From Blastocatellia bacterium (GTDB taxonomy: Bacteria > Acidobacteriota > Blastocatellia > Chloracidobacteriales > JADJPF01): a DNA stretch of 64,000 bases. A program made the translations under genes and the position numbers. Location: contig JANWYG010000021.1 of the NCBI GenBank assembly GCA_025057015.1, positions 62,001-126,000 on the forward strand. The letters run 5' to 3'. Under the pieces are notes generated by a model. It did not search any database. It was given only the letters and a program-made list of their open reading frames with translations, and was not told the DNA's origin. Below, piece by piece: positions 18,483 to 27,754 of the stretch (position 1 is its first letter; each line of letters opens with the position of its first letter).

Positions 18483-19489
18483 GCTGACCTCCTATCAAGG
18501 ACAAAGCAACCCGCACCAAGTATGCCTAGCAGCAAGTTCAATCCGTACATACTCAGCGACATCGCAAGAGCCGATTCAGCCGAAATACCTACTTGTCCCA
18601 ACAAGTAGACATATGTCAGCTCTCTTGTTCCTGCTCCGTTTATAGAAAACGGGATAAGCAGCGTAGCAGAAATAATAGGTACGAAAAATAAAAGGTGCCA
18701 AGCAGAAACATTTATCGCCAAAGCCTCTGCCAGAAAGATATTCGTCAGCACAAGCAAGAGATTAAATAAAAAAGAGATCAATACAGCATTAAGCAGCGTA
18801 CCCAATTTGTAAGCTGCAAATGCCGAATAGAAATCAGTGATTAATTTTGTGACACGCCCTTTAAGCCGCTGCGGTAACATATCTAAAGTCAAGCGACCTG
18901 CACTCCAGAATACCAGCACTACTGTAATCGTAGCTAGAGCTACCATTGCACCTAACAAGACCGCTGTACTCTTTGGGACCATATAAGGCCGTAGCAGCAT
19001 CGCCACCGCACCCATTAGCAGCAGTGAATACAGCCCTGCAGCTCGGTCAACTACCACGCTGTTTGCTACCTTAGCCGAGCCTACGCCTTTTGCCGCTAAC
19101 ATATAAGCCCGCATAGCATCCCCACCAATTCCCGTAGGGATAATCTGGTTGAAAAAAAAGCCTACAAGATAGAGTCTACTTAGCTGACCAATAGTGGCTT
19201 TGATCTCAAGCCCCGCAAGTAATACTCTCCAACGCCAAGCTCTTAAGAACACCCCTAGGAAATATGCCACTGCTGCCGCTAAGAGCCACGAAAGCGAAGC
19301 TGAAGTCAGCTTAGCCATCGTCTCACCAAAACCTGCTCGGCAAAGCATCGCTGCTATCAGAGCAAAGCTCACCGTCAGTTTAAGCAGCGTATAAGCAAAA
19401 CGCCTGCTACCACCCTGTACTGCGTTCTTATCACTTGCTACTACAACGGGTTCCAACTCAAACTTCGCTTTATCTGCTATCTCTGTCAC
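18479..19489 (-). CDS. Lysylphosphatidylglycerol synthase TM-like / UPF0104 flippase-like protein
   Basis: A 336-residue inner-membrane protein with about eight to nine helices. The signature pieces LGVFLRAWRWRVLL, FFNQIIPTGIGGDAMRAYML, VDRAAGLYSLL and PFSINGAGTRELTYVYL are those of the UPF0104 / LPG-synthase transmembrane family, linked to lipid or glycolipid translocation. There is no aminoacyl-transferase domain, so it is not an MprF. It lies between a GT-C glycosyltransferase and a secreted Ig-like protein, overlapping both genes (20 bp and 4 bp), which suggests a shared surface-glycan or glycolipid job. Confidence 0.82.
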   Translation of the reverse strand: MTEIADKAKFELEPVVVASDKNAVQGGSRRFAYTLLKLTVSFALIAAMLCRAGFGETMAKLTSASLSWLLAAAVAYFLGVFLRAWRWRVLLAGLEIKATIGQLSRLYLVGFFFNQIIPTGIGGDAMRAYMLAAKGVGSAKVANSVVVDRAAGLYSLLLMGAVAMLLRPYMVPKSTAVLLGAMVALATITVVLVFWSAGRLTLDMLPQRLKGRVTKLITDFYSAFAAYKLGTLLNAVLISFLFNLLLVLTNIFLAEALAINVSAWHLLFFVPIISATLLIPFSINGAGTRELTYVYLLGQVGISAESALAMSLSMYGLNLLLGILGAGCFVLDRRSA

Positions 19490-20993
19490 TATTCTCTCCT
19501 TGGTTTCTCAGGTTCATCCCTCGCCTAACATAGACCTCGTAAGTATAAACTGAAGCCCGCACTCCGCTGTTTGTAGATCTTACCAGCACATACGGGTCAT
19601 AGTGTGATTTCAACCAGGCAAGCAGCTGATCTTTGTGCTGTACACGCTCGAGCTTGGATAGGGCGACAAACCGTGGTCTTGCAGCCTCCAACTGGCCAAT
19701 TATTTTGTCAAAACCACCTTCAAGCTTCGCAGCGTAGACATCTTTACCGCGATCGAAATATATGTATTTGCTTGCGTTTACTAACCCACCTAGCACCAAT
19801 AAATCGAGCGAGCCGTGAGCATAAACCTTATCCATTGGTGAAATTTCGTCAAATACTAAGCTATAGTCCTGCTGTTGTTCATCGAGCGTAAAAGCCGGAT
19901 TATATCCGAAAGCATCCAGAACAAAGAAAGTAACTACACCAAGTACAAGCACACAGTTTAGATAAATTGAGACAGCAGGCAGCTTGAAGCGTTCAATGCA
20001 ACTACCAAGTCTCATCGCCAGGTATGCACAATACAAAGCAATAAACGGCAGGAAAAATATAGCATCTGGCCCGGATTGCAAGTTAAAGTATGTAAATAAT
20101 CCATAGACCACAAACGCAAGCGTTGGAGCGAGTAATTTAATATCAGCTTCCTTGTTTCTCAGTTTGACTACCACATCAACTAAATGAACCAAGAAACCCA
20201 CAGGAAACATCCACCAAAATAGCCATTCGTCAGGATATGCTTTGTCAATTACTGTAGCCAATCGTGCCCAGCCAGAAGCCGCAGCAACACTGGTATTTGC
20301 AGAAATATTAAAACTAAAACACCAGTCATAGAACGCTCTAGCAGCACCTACAAAGAAAAAATAACCAACCCCAAGAAGAACACCTAGAGCAGTTCCTAAG
20401 ATTACTCGTACAAAACCACGTTTAAGAGAGTTAAGACTACAAAGACCTGCTACGCCAGCAAACAGTAGTCCAGGCTGCCAAGCCCAAAATGACAAACTAC
20501 CTACGAAACCTGCCCAAAAATATTTCTGTTTTGCGAGCAGATAGATTGACAAAAGACCAAACAACAATGCAGTTGTCTTCACCTGCGCGCCAGATGCATT
20601 CCAGATACCAAACGAGTCGTAGCTGAGCATTATGCTAGCAGCAAGCACTCCCAACAAACGACGTTGCCAATACACTTCAAACAGCAAATAGGTAAGTGCT
20701 ACGACTAGGGCAGCCTGTAAGAGGAAAGCGTACCTGATAGCAAATAAGTCACGTACGTCAAGCGGCCGCAACAACCAAATAGCAGCAGCTCCGATATATG
20801 CTCCCAACGGAGTCTTTATGTTTACGACGTCTCTGTACGGCACACTACCACGAGCGATCGACTGTGCCATGTAATCCCACATCGATAAGTCGCCGCCTAC
20901 AGGTTGTTCATGCGGCCCAAAGCGCAGATAGACAAGCAGCGCAAACACAAATACTCCCAAAACATACCACTTATTATGCTCCTTCTCTTGCAC
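19470..20993 (-). CDS. GT-C fold membrane glycosyltransferase (GT39/ArnT-like)
   Basis: A 507-residue polytopic protein with about ten to eleven membrane helices. The first periplasmic loop GGDLSMWDYMAQSIARG, followed by VNIKTPLGAY, is the acidic-residue loop of GT-C enzymes that use polyprenyl-phosphate sugars. The C-terminal ~110 residues are soluble (VYAHGSLDLLVLGGL and after). The start is a GTG preceded by GAGG at good spacing. It is first gene of the operon 17379-20993. Acceptor (lipid, protein or glycan) is unknown. Confidence 0.78.
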   Translation of the reverse strand: MQEKEHNKWYVLGVFVFALLVYLRFGPHEQPVGGDLSMWDYMAQSIARGSVPYRDVVNIKTPLGAYIGAAAIWLLRPLDVRDLFAIRYAFLLQAALVVALTYLLFEVYWQRRLLGVLAASIMLSYDSFGIWNASGAQVKTTALLFGLLSIYLLAKQKYFWAGFVGSLSFWAWQPGLLFAGVAGLCSLNSLKRGFVRVILGTALGVLLGVGYFFFVGAARAFYDWCFSFNISANTSVAAASGWARLATVIDKAYPDEWLFWWMFPVGFLVHLVDVVVKLRNKEADIKLLAPTLAFVVYGLFTYFNLQSGPDAIFFLPFIALYCAYLAMRLGSCIERFKLPAVSIYLNCVLVLGVVTFFVLDAFGYNPAFTLDEQQQDYSLVFDEISPMDKVYAHGSLDLLVLGGLVNASKYIYFDRGKDVYAAKLEGGFDKIIGQLEAARPRFVALSKLERVQHKDQLLAWLKSHYDPYVLVRSTNSGVRASVYTYEVYVRRGMNLRNQGENSDRDSR

Positions 20994-21104
20994 AAATAGC
21001 TTCCTCTAAATTCCTACAGAGACTAACACATTGCAACTTTCTTGTGCTTTCTAAATCGAGTGCTTAGCAATCATTTCTGCTCCTTATTTTATTTAATTAC
21101 TTTG

Positions 21105-21133
21105 TTGCTAGTTCAAGTATTTGCTCCTATACT
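21105..21133 (+). promoter_or_regulatory. Sigma-70-type promoter for the TPR-CHAT gene
   Basis: TTGCTA and TATACT are separated by exactly 17 bases in an AT-rich stretch. The predicted start of transcription is near 21140, about 30 bases before the ATG at 21170, with AAAGG in between. Confidence 0.6.
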
Positions 21134-21169
21134 ATACTCAACTTTACCTACTCAGTAGAAAGGTCAACC

Positions 21170-24100
21170 ATGTTACTCTTACTTGCCATATTGATACTCC
21201 AGACAGGTTTGGACAAAGATAGCGAAACAGAAAAGCTGAAAAAAGAAGCTGAACAACTAAATGAGCAGGTTATACAACTTTACAAAGCAGGAAAGTACGA
21301 TGAAGCTATCCCATTAATACAACGAGCGATAGAAATAAGAACCACAATACTAGGGCCGGAACATCCTGATACTGCCTATTCGATCAATGACCTGGCTGAA
21401 CTATATTCAGCAAAAGGTAATTATGAACAGGCTGAAAAATTACATAAACAAGCTTTGATAATTAGAGAAAAAACTTTAGGATTACATCACGAACTAACAA
21501 TTTTATCCATGATGAATCTAGCAAAATTGTTTTCAATGAAGGGTAACTATGAACAAGCAGAACAATATGCTACACAAGCTCTTAGAAATTGTGAAGAATT
21601 TTTAGAGTCAATAAAAAATAAGCCAACACATATCAAAAATATCAGGAATGTAAAAGCAACTGCTCTCAATGAGTTAGCAGTCATAAACTACCACAGAGGC
21701 TTTTACAGTAAGAGTAAGGCCGAAGCATTATTTCAATTAGCCTTTCAAACAGCCCTAGAAATCCGCCAACAACACACTCCAGCTTTATCCCATCAACCCA
21801 ACACTACACAGACTGTACGGATTGATCCTGCACAGTTAACTGCACAGTTATCTAACAACCTTATCGCGGTATGCATTGCTAGAAGTGATTATACCAAAGC
21901 TGCACTTTACGCCGCAGAAGCAGTAAAACTATACGAGCAAACTTTTGGTAAAGAGCATCCACAAACCGGCTTATTACTTAATAACGTTGCAATGATCTTC
22001 TTCAACAAAGGCGACTATTCTAAGGCCGAAGAAAACTATCTCGCTGCTCTTGAAATATATAGTAAGACTTTTGGTATGGATAATATAAACACAGCGTTAG
22101 TCACAAAAAATCTGGCCGCTTTATATATTGACAGGGGAGATTATATTAAAGCAGAAAATTTTATACAACAAACTCTGAATATATATGAAAAAACGCTAAG
22201 TAAAACACATCAAGATTACATCCTATTGCTCAATAATCTTGCCATGCTATTTCATGCTCAAAAGCAATTTGATAAGGCCAACACACTACTAAGCGAAGCC
22301 CTTCAACTATGTAGACAATCCTTAGGCTCAGAGCATCCTCTCACTGCTACTGTCTTGAACAACTTAGCATACGCCATCGTACACAAAGCAGATCCCGATA
22401 CAGCAGAGCCCTATGCTACTGAAGCTTTTGAAATACGCAAGCGCGTCTTAGGGGACAATCACTCAGAGACTGCTATAGCACTAAATACTCTAGCTGCCAT
22501 CTACTTCAAACAAGGCAAGTACAACAAAGCCGAAGATACTTTCAAAAAAGCTTTACATATCCAGGAAGAACTAGTAGAAGCTGATCACCCTCGGACTATC
22601 CGTATACTTAACAGTCTCTCTACAGTGTATAGAGCAATGGGACAACTTGATCAAGCGCTCGCGTATAAAGAGTTAGCTGATATGCATAGAGAAAATAACT
22701 TGTCAATCATATTAAAAACCGGATCAGAGAGACAAAAGTTCGAATATCTTCAACTCAGTTCAGAAGAGTTAGACCAGACCATATCACTAAATATAGTCTC
22801 ATTACCCAATGATCTAAAAGCTACGCAGCTTGCACTGACCAGCATACTTCGCAGAAAAGGGCGCGCTCTAGATGCTATGATCGATGCCTACTCAGCCATC
22901 CGAAGCCGCGGCAGCAAGCAGGATCTTGAAATACTAAACAAGCTGACTGACGCAAGAGCTAAATATGTTACGCTCACCATGAATGCACAAAACAAGCAGC
23001 AAGCGAAGGCTATGCTGCAGCAGATAGAAAGTCTAGAAGAAGAGATCAGCCGTCGCAGCATAGAAGTCAAGCTGCAAACTGCTCCCGTTACATTAACAGC
23101 AGTACAGCAAGCCATACCACAAGGTACAACGCTGATAGAATACATAGCCTATACTCAAATCGACGATAAAGCCCAGAACAGAGTCAGAAAGTACGCAGCT
23201 TATTGTCTAGACAACACTCATTCACCTAAAGTGATAGACTTAGCTGACCGTGAATTGATAGACGCAGCTGTCGAACAGTTCCGACTGGCTCTTCATGACC
23301 GCAAGAAAGATGCTCGTCCTGCTGCAAAACAACTCTACAAACTTATCTTTGCACCAGTACAAACACTTCTTGGCAAGCATAGACGACTGCTAATATCACC
23401 TGATGCCGCATTAAACCTAGTACCTTTTGAAGCATTAGTTGATGATCATAGCAAATATCTAGTACAAAGCTACGATATATCCTACCTGACTAGCGGCAGA
23501 GACCTACTGAGATTCACTAGCAGGATACAAAGCGAGAGTGCGCCCGTCATAATAGCCGACCCAGAGTTCGGTATAGGCAGTGGGCCTAGGATCGGCAGCG
23601 AAGAATTTGAGCCTCTACAACGACTTACCGGTACGGCCAAAGAAGCTGGATTTCTAACGCAGCTACTGGATACTCATAAGCTACTCAAAGGAGAAGCAGC
23701 AACAAAATGTGCCCTAGCAGAGATAAGAAGACCTTCACTGCTACATATAGCTACGCACGGATTCTTCTTGTACAAACAACAAACAGCCCAGCAATCTGGA
23801 TCCCGTCTAGCTGTTAGAAAAACCCAGGTCAAAGATCCGGTTAACGAATCAAATCCATTACTACTTTCAGGGCTTTTCCTTGCAGGAGCAAACAAGTCAT
23901 CAGATGGCGTGATGACCGCTTTAGAAATAGCAGGGCTAGACCTCTGGGGAACTGCCCTAGTAGTCTTATCTGCTTGTGATTCCGGTCTGGGAAAAATTCA
24001 AGAGGGCGAGGGAGTATATGGCCTAAGACGCGCACTAGTGTTAGCAGGTGCTCAAGCACAGATAATTAGTCTCTGGATGGTCTCCGACGAAGGTACCTCA

Positions 24101-24298
24101 GAGTTGATGAAGCTTTACTACAGAAATTTATTTGCAGGCAAGGATAAACTTTCGTCGCTACGCAAGGCGCGTTTAGCTTTGCTGCGCACAAAACGCTACA
24201 ACCACCCCTACTATTGGGCAAGCTTTATTTACTCCGGCGATATTTATTCCGGAAATTTGACAAATTTCTCCAAAGACACAATATCTTCAAGGTTCTAA
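21170..24298 (+). CDS. TPR-CHAT protein (caspase-like peptidase family)
   Basis: A 1042-residue protein. Residues ~30-520 are about ten kinesin-light-chain-type TPR repeats of ~42 residues (YDEAIPLIQRAIEIRTTIL, HPDTAYSINDLAELYSAKG and so on). A helical linker leads to a C-terminal CHAT domain (~640-1030). The expected His-Cys dyad is intact: His863 in HIATHGFF and Cys936 in LSACDSGLG. CHAT proteins are cysteine peptidases of the caspase/separase clan and serve in signalling, cell death or defence. The N-terminus MLLLLAILILQ could be an atypical signal peptide. No partner gene is adjacent, so the target is unknown. A good promoter precedes it. Confidence 0.85.
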   Translation: MLLLLAILILQTGLDKDSETEKLKKEAEQLNEQVIQLYKAGKYDEAIPLIQRAIEIRTTILGPEHPDTAYSINDLAELYSAKGNYEQAEKLHKQALIIREKTLGLHHELTILSMMNLAKLFSMKGNYEQAEQYATQALRNCEEFLESIKNKPTHIKNIRNVKATALNELAVINYHRGFYSKSKAEALFQLAFQTALEIRQQHTPALSHQPNTTQTVRIDPAQLTAQLSNNLIAVCIARSDYTKAALYAAEAVKLYEQTFGKEHPQTGLLLNNVAMIFFNKGDYSKAEENYLAALEIYSKTFGMDNINTALVTKNLAALYIDRGDYIKAENFIQQTLNIYEKTLSKTHQDYILLLNNLAMLFHAQKQFDKANTLLSEALQLCRQSLGSEHPLTATVLNNLAYAIVHKADPDTAEPYATEAFEIRKRVLGDNHSETAIALNTLAAIYFKQGKYNKAEDTFKKALHIQEELVEADHPRTIRILNSLSTVYRAMGQLDQALAYKELADMHRENNLSIILKTGSERQKFEYLQLSSEELDQTISLNIVSLPNDLKATQLALTSILRRKGRALDAMIDAYSAIRSRGSKQDLEILNKLTDARAKYVTLTMNAQNKQQAKAMLQQIESLEEEISRRSIEVKLQTAPVTLTAVQQAIPQGTTLIEYIAYTQIDDKAQNRVRKYAAYCLDNTHSPKVIDLADRELIDAAVEQFRLALHDRKKDARPAAKQLYKLIFAPVQTLLGKHRRLLISPDAALNLVPFEALVDDHSKYLVQSYDISYLTSGRDLLRFTSRIQSESAPVIIADPEFGIGSGPRIGSEEFEPLQRLTGTAKEAGFLTQLLDTHKLLKGEAATKCALAEIRRPSLLHIATHGFFLYKQQTAQQSGSRLAVRKTQVKDPVNESNPLLLSGLFLAGANKSSDGVMTALEIAGLDLWGTALVVLSACDSGLGKIQEGEGVYGLRRALVLAGAQAQIISLWMVSDEGTSELMKLYYRNLFAGKDKLSSLRKARLALLRTKRYNHPYYWASFIYSGDIYSGNLTNFSKDTISSRF

Positions 24299-24300
24299 CA

Positions 24301-24352
24301 TAGCTTATCACAGAGCATCTCCTGTGACTTGGCCCAAGTAAGCCACAAGCTA
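24301..24352. terminator. Nested inverted repeats between convergent genes
   Basis: TAGCTT (24301) pairs with AAGCTA (24347) around two inner hairpins, TCACAG/CTGTGA (24308-24327) and TGGC/GCCA, a cloverleaf-like three-way layout. It lies between the stop codons of the CHAT gene and the reverse-strand S9 peptidase. No U-tract is present on either strand, so a terminator role is tentative. Confidence 0.35.
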
Positions 24353-26314
24353 TCACCGTAGATATCTGTCGTACCACTCAAACAGCCGCTCAAAATAGTC
24401 TCTCTGATGGGAAGGTTCTACAAGTCCATGGCCTTCGCGAGGATAGATCACAAGCTGTGTAGTAACGCCCTCGAAGCGCAGTCGAGAGTAGAATTCCTGA
24501 CCCTGCGAGAGGGGTACGCGAGAATCTACTGCACCGTGTACTATGAGTACCGGAGTGCGCGCCTTAGAAGCCTGTTCTACAGGAGAGCGCTCAGCATAAA
24601 GCTTCGGATCACTGAAAATCTTATGCCCCCAATGTGATTCTGCGTTTTCGTAAGGTATGTCGGTAAGTCCCATGAAGCTGATCCAGTTAGCTATACCGGC
24701 TCCCATCATTCCTGCCTTGAAGCGGTTGGTCTGCGTCACTGCCCATGCTGTCATGTATCCTCCGTAGCTCCAGCCACCTATGCCAAGTCTATCTGGATCG
24801 GCTATGCCGCGAGCTATCAAGTAGTCTACACCGTCAAGTATATCGGTAAATTCCTTGCCACCCATATCACCTTGGTCTGCAAGATTGTATTTGACACCAC
24901 GGCCGATGCTGCCGCGGTAGTTTGGCATAAGCACTGCGTAGCCACGAGCAGACATCATTAATCCAAAGGCGCTGATACCAAAATTAAATCCCATCAAATC
25001 TGCTGCTTCTGGCCCACCATGTACATTTACTATCAACGGATAGCGCGTACCAGGCTTGTAATCTAAGGGTTTTATCAAGACTCCTTCTATCTCGAGACCG
25101 TCGCGAGCTTGCCAAGCGATACGCTCGCTTTCACCAAAAAGCCAATCAGCTACTTGAGGATTCAGATCAGTGAGCTGCGAGAATTTACCGTCAGCATAGA
25201 CCCAAACATCTGCCGGATGACGGCTATCTTCTTTAAGTACGGCTATCTTGCCGCCGCCACAGCTATGCGCAGAGCGCATCACTGCACCAGCGGAAGGCGA
25301 AACAAGCGGCGTTATGCGGCCTTCAGCATCAAGTTTCAGTAGCGAGCTGTAGACTCCCTCTATCGCCAAGCAAGCTAAATACTTTGCATCAAGCCAGGCT
25401 ATTGCTATAAACGTTCCCAGATAATCTTCCGTGAGGTTACGAGCTTGCCCTGTGGCCAAGTCTAACATCCAAACTCGTCCGGCAAACGCTTCTCTTCCAC
25501 CTCCACCCGAAGCCAGAAAAGCTATCTTGCTGCCATCAGGCGACCACCTGGCATTGTTCAACTTACCGTGAAACTCTCCCGCAGGCTTATAGAGCAACCT
25601 GCCTTCGCCGCCTTCCACTGACAGCACTTCTAATCTGGCTCTCACGTACTGCTCATCAACACGCGGTGTATCGGTGCAAACAGCTACAAAGCGCTTTGAA
25701 TCAGGCGCCCAATCGTATTCCCAGACGTTTATGTTAGTAGCAGAAACTCGATTGACCTTTCCGGTAGCTACTTCCACAGTGTAGAGCCCAGAATACTTGA
25801 AGTCACCGTCCCAGATTTCCTCATCGTCTCCAGCCTTGCGCCGGGCTTCTTGCTCCTCTGTAAGCGGATCGGTCATTAGGAAAGCTATATAACGCCCATC
25901 AGGAGACCACAAATGTGAAGAGACAGATCTTCTCATAGACGTTAGTTTACGGGCCTCGCCACCATCTATGTCGATTACGTAGATCTGATTGCCATCACCG
26001 CCTCGAGAAGACAAAAATGCTATGCTACGACTGTCAGGTGACCACCGCCCGTTTGATTCTACTACCGCACCAGCAGTAAGTCGCCGCGGTTGTCCACCTA
26101 AAGTCGAAACAAGCCATATACTCGATCGACGTGGCGATGTAGTAGACACAGGCTCCAAATAGCTAAAAACTACCCACTTCCCATCGGGTGAAATCTGAGG
26201 ATCTACAGGACGTTTTAAAGACAAAAAATCATCTATATTTACTGGGTGTTTCTCATAAGCTAACGAGCTACTTACAAGTAGCGCTGTAGCTAAACAAAGC
26301 AACATTCTCGACAT
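24353..26314 (-). CDS. Secreted S9-family peptidase (dipeptidyl/acylaminoacyl type)
   Basis: A 653-residue exported serine peptidase. I start it at the ATG at 26314, which follows AGAGGGG and gives a clean signal peptide (SRMLLCLATALLVSSSLAYE); an upstream ATG at 26359 lacks this. The beta-propeller covers ~30-370 (SPDGKWVVFSY, SPDSRSIAFLS, SPDGRYIAFLM). The hydrolase domain has Ser516 in GWSYGGY, Asp597 in HGAVDSRV and His629 in REGHGLV. It should cleave oligopeptides in the periplasm. The convergent partner is the CHAT gene; murA is divergent. Confidence 0.9.
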   Translation of the reverse strand: MSRMLLCLATALLVSSSLAYEKHPVNIDDFLSLKRPVDPQISPDGKWVVFSYLEPVSTTSPRRSSIWLVSTLGGQPRRLTAGAVVESNGRWSPDSRSIAFLSSRGGDGNQIYVIDIDGGEARKLTSMRRSVSSHLWSPDGRYIAFLMTDPLTEEQEARRKAGDDEEIWDGDFKYSGLYTVEVATGKVNRVSATNINVWEYDWAPDSKRFVAVCTDTPRVDEQYVRARLEVLSVEGGEGRLLYKPAGEFHGKLNNARWSPDGSKIAFLASGGGGREAFAGRVWMLDLATGQARNLTEDYLGTFIAIAWLDAKYLACLAIEGVYSSLLKLDAEGRITPLVSPSAGAVMRSAHSCGGGKIAVLKEDSRHPADVWVYADGKFSQLTDLNPQVADWLFGESERIAWQARDGLEIEGVLIKPLDYKPGTRYPLIVNVHGGPEAADLMGFNFGISAFGLMMSARGYAVLMPNYRGSIGRGVKYNLADQGDMGGKEFTDILDGVDYLIARGIADPDRLGIGGWSYGGYMTAWAVTQTNRFKAGMMGAGIANWISFMGLTDIPYENAESHWGHKIFSDPKLYAERSPVEQASKARTPVLIVHGAVDSRVPLSQGQEFYSRLRFEGVTTQLVIYPREGHGLVEPSHQRDYFERLFEWYDRYLR

Positions 26315-26338
26315 GATTTTCCCCTCTAGGAAATAAGC

Positions 26339-26358
26339 TGACCGACTTAAGACGGTCA
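26339..26358. promoter_or_regulatory. Operator-like palindrome between S9 peptidase and murA
   Basis: TGACCG and CGGTCA flank an 8-base spacer (ACTTAAGA) in the divergent promoter region. A further CGGTCAA copy appears about 30 bases downstream. This is the layout of a dimeric repressor site, but I recognise no regulator. Confidence 0.35.
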
Positions 26359-26455
26359 AAGTACCTTAACTAGCTTCAGCCGGTCAAGCAACATTCGTCA
26401 AGAAGGGGTGCTAAACTCGAACATTTAAAATAAAATTTCGTGCCTAAGGTGGATC

Positions 26456-27715
26456 ATGGACAAGTTTAGGATAATAGGAAGAACCCCTTTAAAGGGACAG
26501 GTACACGTAAGCGGAGCCAAAAATTCAGCCCTTCCTTGCATGGCAGCAGCACTGTTGAGCGAAGAGACGGTCATACTGCACAACCTACCCTACGTACGTG
26601 ATATCATCACCATGCGCCGTCTCCTAGAAGACATGGGTTGTATGGTACTGATGCCCGAACGCAGTACCCTAAAGATAAACGCCTCGAAAATAGCTTTCTT
26701 CGAAGCGCCATACGAGCTAGTCAAAACAATGCGTGCTTCAGTCTTAGCGCTCGGTCCGCTACTTGCTCGGTTCGGACGAGCTAGCGTCTCGCTACCTGGC
26801 GGATGTGCCATTGGCCAGCGCCCTATAGACTTACATCTTAGCGGTCTAGAAGCGCTAGGAGCAAAGATAGAACTACGTTCCGGCAACGTCGTCGCTGTAG
26901 CTGATAGACTCAAGGGTACGCGCATAATATTTGAAAAAGTCACCGTGACTGGTACAGAAAACCTAATGATGGCAGCCTCGCTAGCTGAAGGCATTACGGT
27001 ACTGGAAAACGCAGCTCGTGAGCCAGAAGTAGTCGATCTAGCTGTACTACTCAACCGAATGGGTGCAAGAATCTCCGGTGCCGGCACGTCAACCATCACC
27101 ATAGAAGGAGTAGCAAAGTTGCGCGGAGCAGAACATACTATAATTCCAGATCGGATAGAGGCCGGAACTTTTATCGCAGCAGCAGCAATCACAGGCGGAC
27201 AATTAGAGATTACTGGCTGTAACCCGGATCACCTAGGCGCAGTAATAGACAAATTCAGACAAGCCGGCTTACATATCGAGCGGATAAGCGATGTAGCTCT
27301 TCTCGTAGACGGAAACGTGAGGCTAGAAGCTGTAGACGTCGCTACCGAACCATTCCCACTGTTTCCTACAGACATGCAGGCACAGTTTATGGCAACCATG
27401 ACACAAGCTCGAGGTCGTTCAGTGATTACTGAAAATATCTTTGAGAACAGATTTATGCACGCAAGCGAGATGTGCCGCATGGGTGCATCTATTAACGTAC
27501 AAGGTAGACAAGCTGTCGTGGACGGCAACAGACGACTTACCGGAGCAAAAGTACAGGCATCTGATCTACGCGCAAGTGCTTCACTTGTCCTAGCAGCTCT
27601 GGCAGCAGATGGTGAAACGATAATCGATCGCGTCTATCATATCGACCGAGGATATGACAGAATAGAAGAAAAGTTGCGTAGCTGCGGCGCGCAAATAGAA
27701 CGCTTCAGAGAATAA
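26456..27715 (+). CDS. murA: UDP-N-acetylglucosamine 1-carboxyvinyltransferase
   Basis: MurA transfers enolpyruvate from PEP to UDP-GlcNAc, the first committed step of peptidoglycan synthesis. The 419-residue length is standard. Lys22 (GAKNSALP) and the catalytic Cys117 in GGCAIGQRP are present; Cys rather than Asp at this place predicts fosfomycin sensitivity by family rule. The PTDMQAQFMA loop and the NRFMHASEM segment are also typical. The ATG follows AAGGTGG. It is probably transcribed with the HIT gene 39 bp downstream. Confidence 0.95.
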   Translation: MDKFRIIGRTPLKGQVHVSGAKNSALPCMAAALLSEETVILHNLPYVRDIITMRRLLEDMGCMVLMPERSTLKINASKIAFFEAPYELVKTMRASVLALGPLLARFGRASVSLPGGCAIGQRPIDLHLSGLEALGAKIELRSGNVVAVADRLKGTRIIFEKVTVTGTENLMMAASLAEGITVLENAAREPEVVDLAVLLNRMGARISGAGTSTITIEGVAKLRGAEHTIIPDRIEAGTFIAAAAITGGQLEITGCNPDHLGAVIDKFRQAGLHIERISDVALLVDGNVRLEAVDVATEPFPLFPTDMQAQFMATMTQARGRSVITENIFENRFMHASEMCRMGASINVQGRQAVVDGNRRLTGAKVQASDLRASASLVLAALAADGETIIDRVYHIDRGYDRIEEKLRSCGAQIERFRE

Positions 27716-27754
27716 AAGCTTTAAATACAAAGGCAAAATGAACCGGAGGTCATA

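Noticed and set aside
21170-24298. TPR-CHAT gene as part of an anti-phage defence operon
   Set aside because: Neighbours are a glycosyltransferase on one side and a secreted peptidase on the other; no gasdermin-like, nuclease or sensor gene is adjacent.
26590-27192. 200-codon antisense frame opposite murA
   Set aside because: It lies wholly inside a certain gene, has Ser/Ala/Arg-rich low-complexity sequence typical of a shadow frame, and has no ribosome site.
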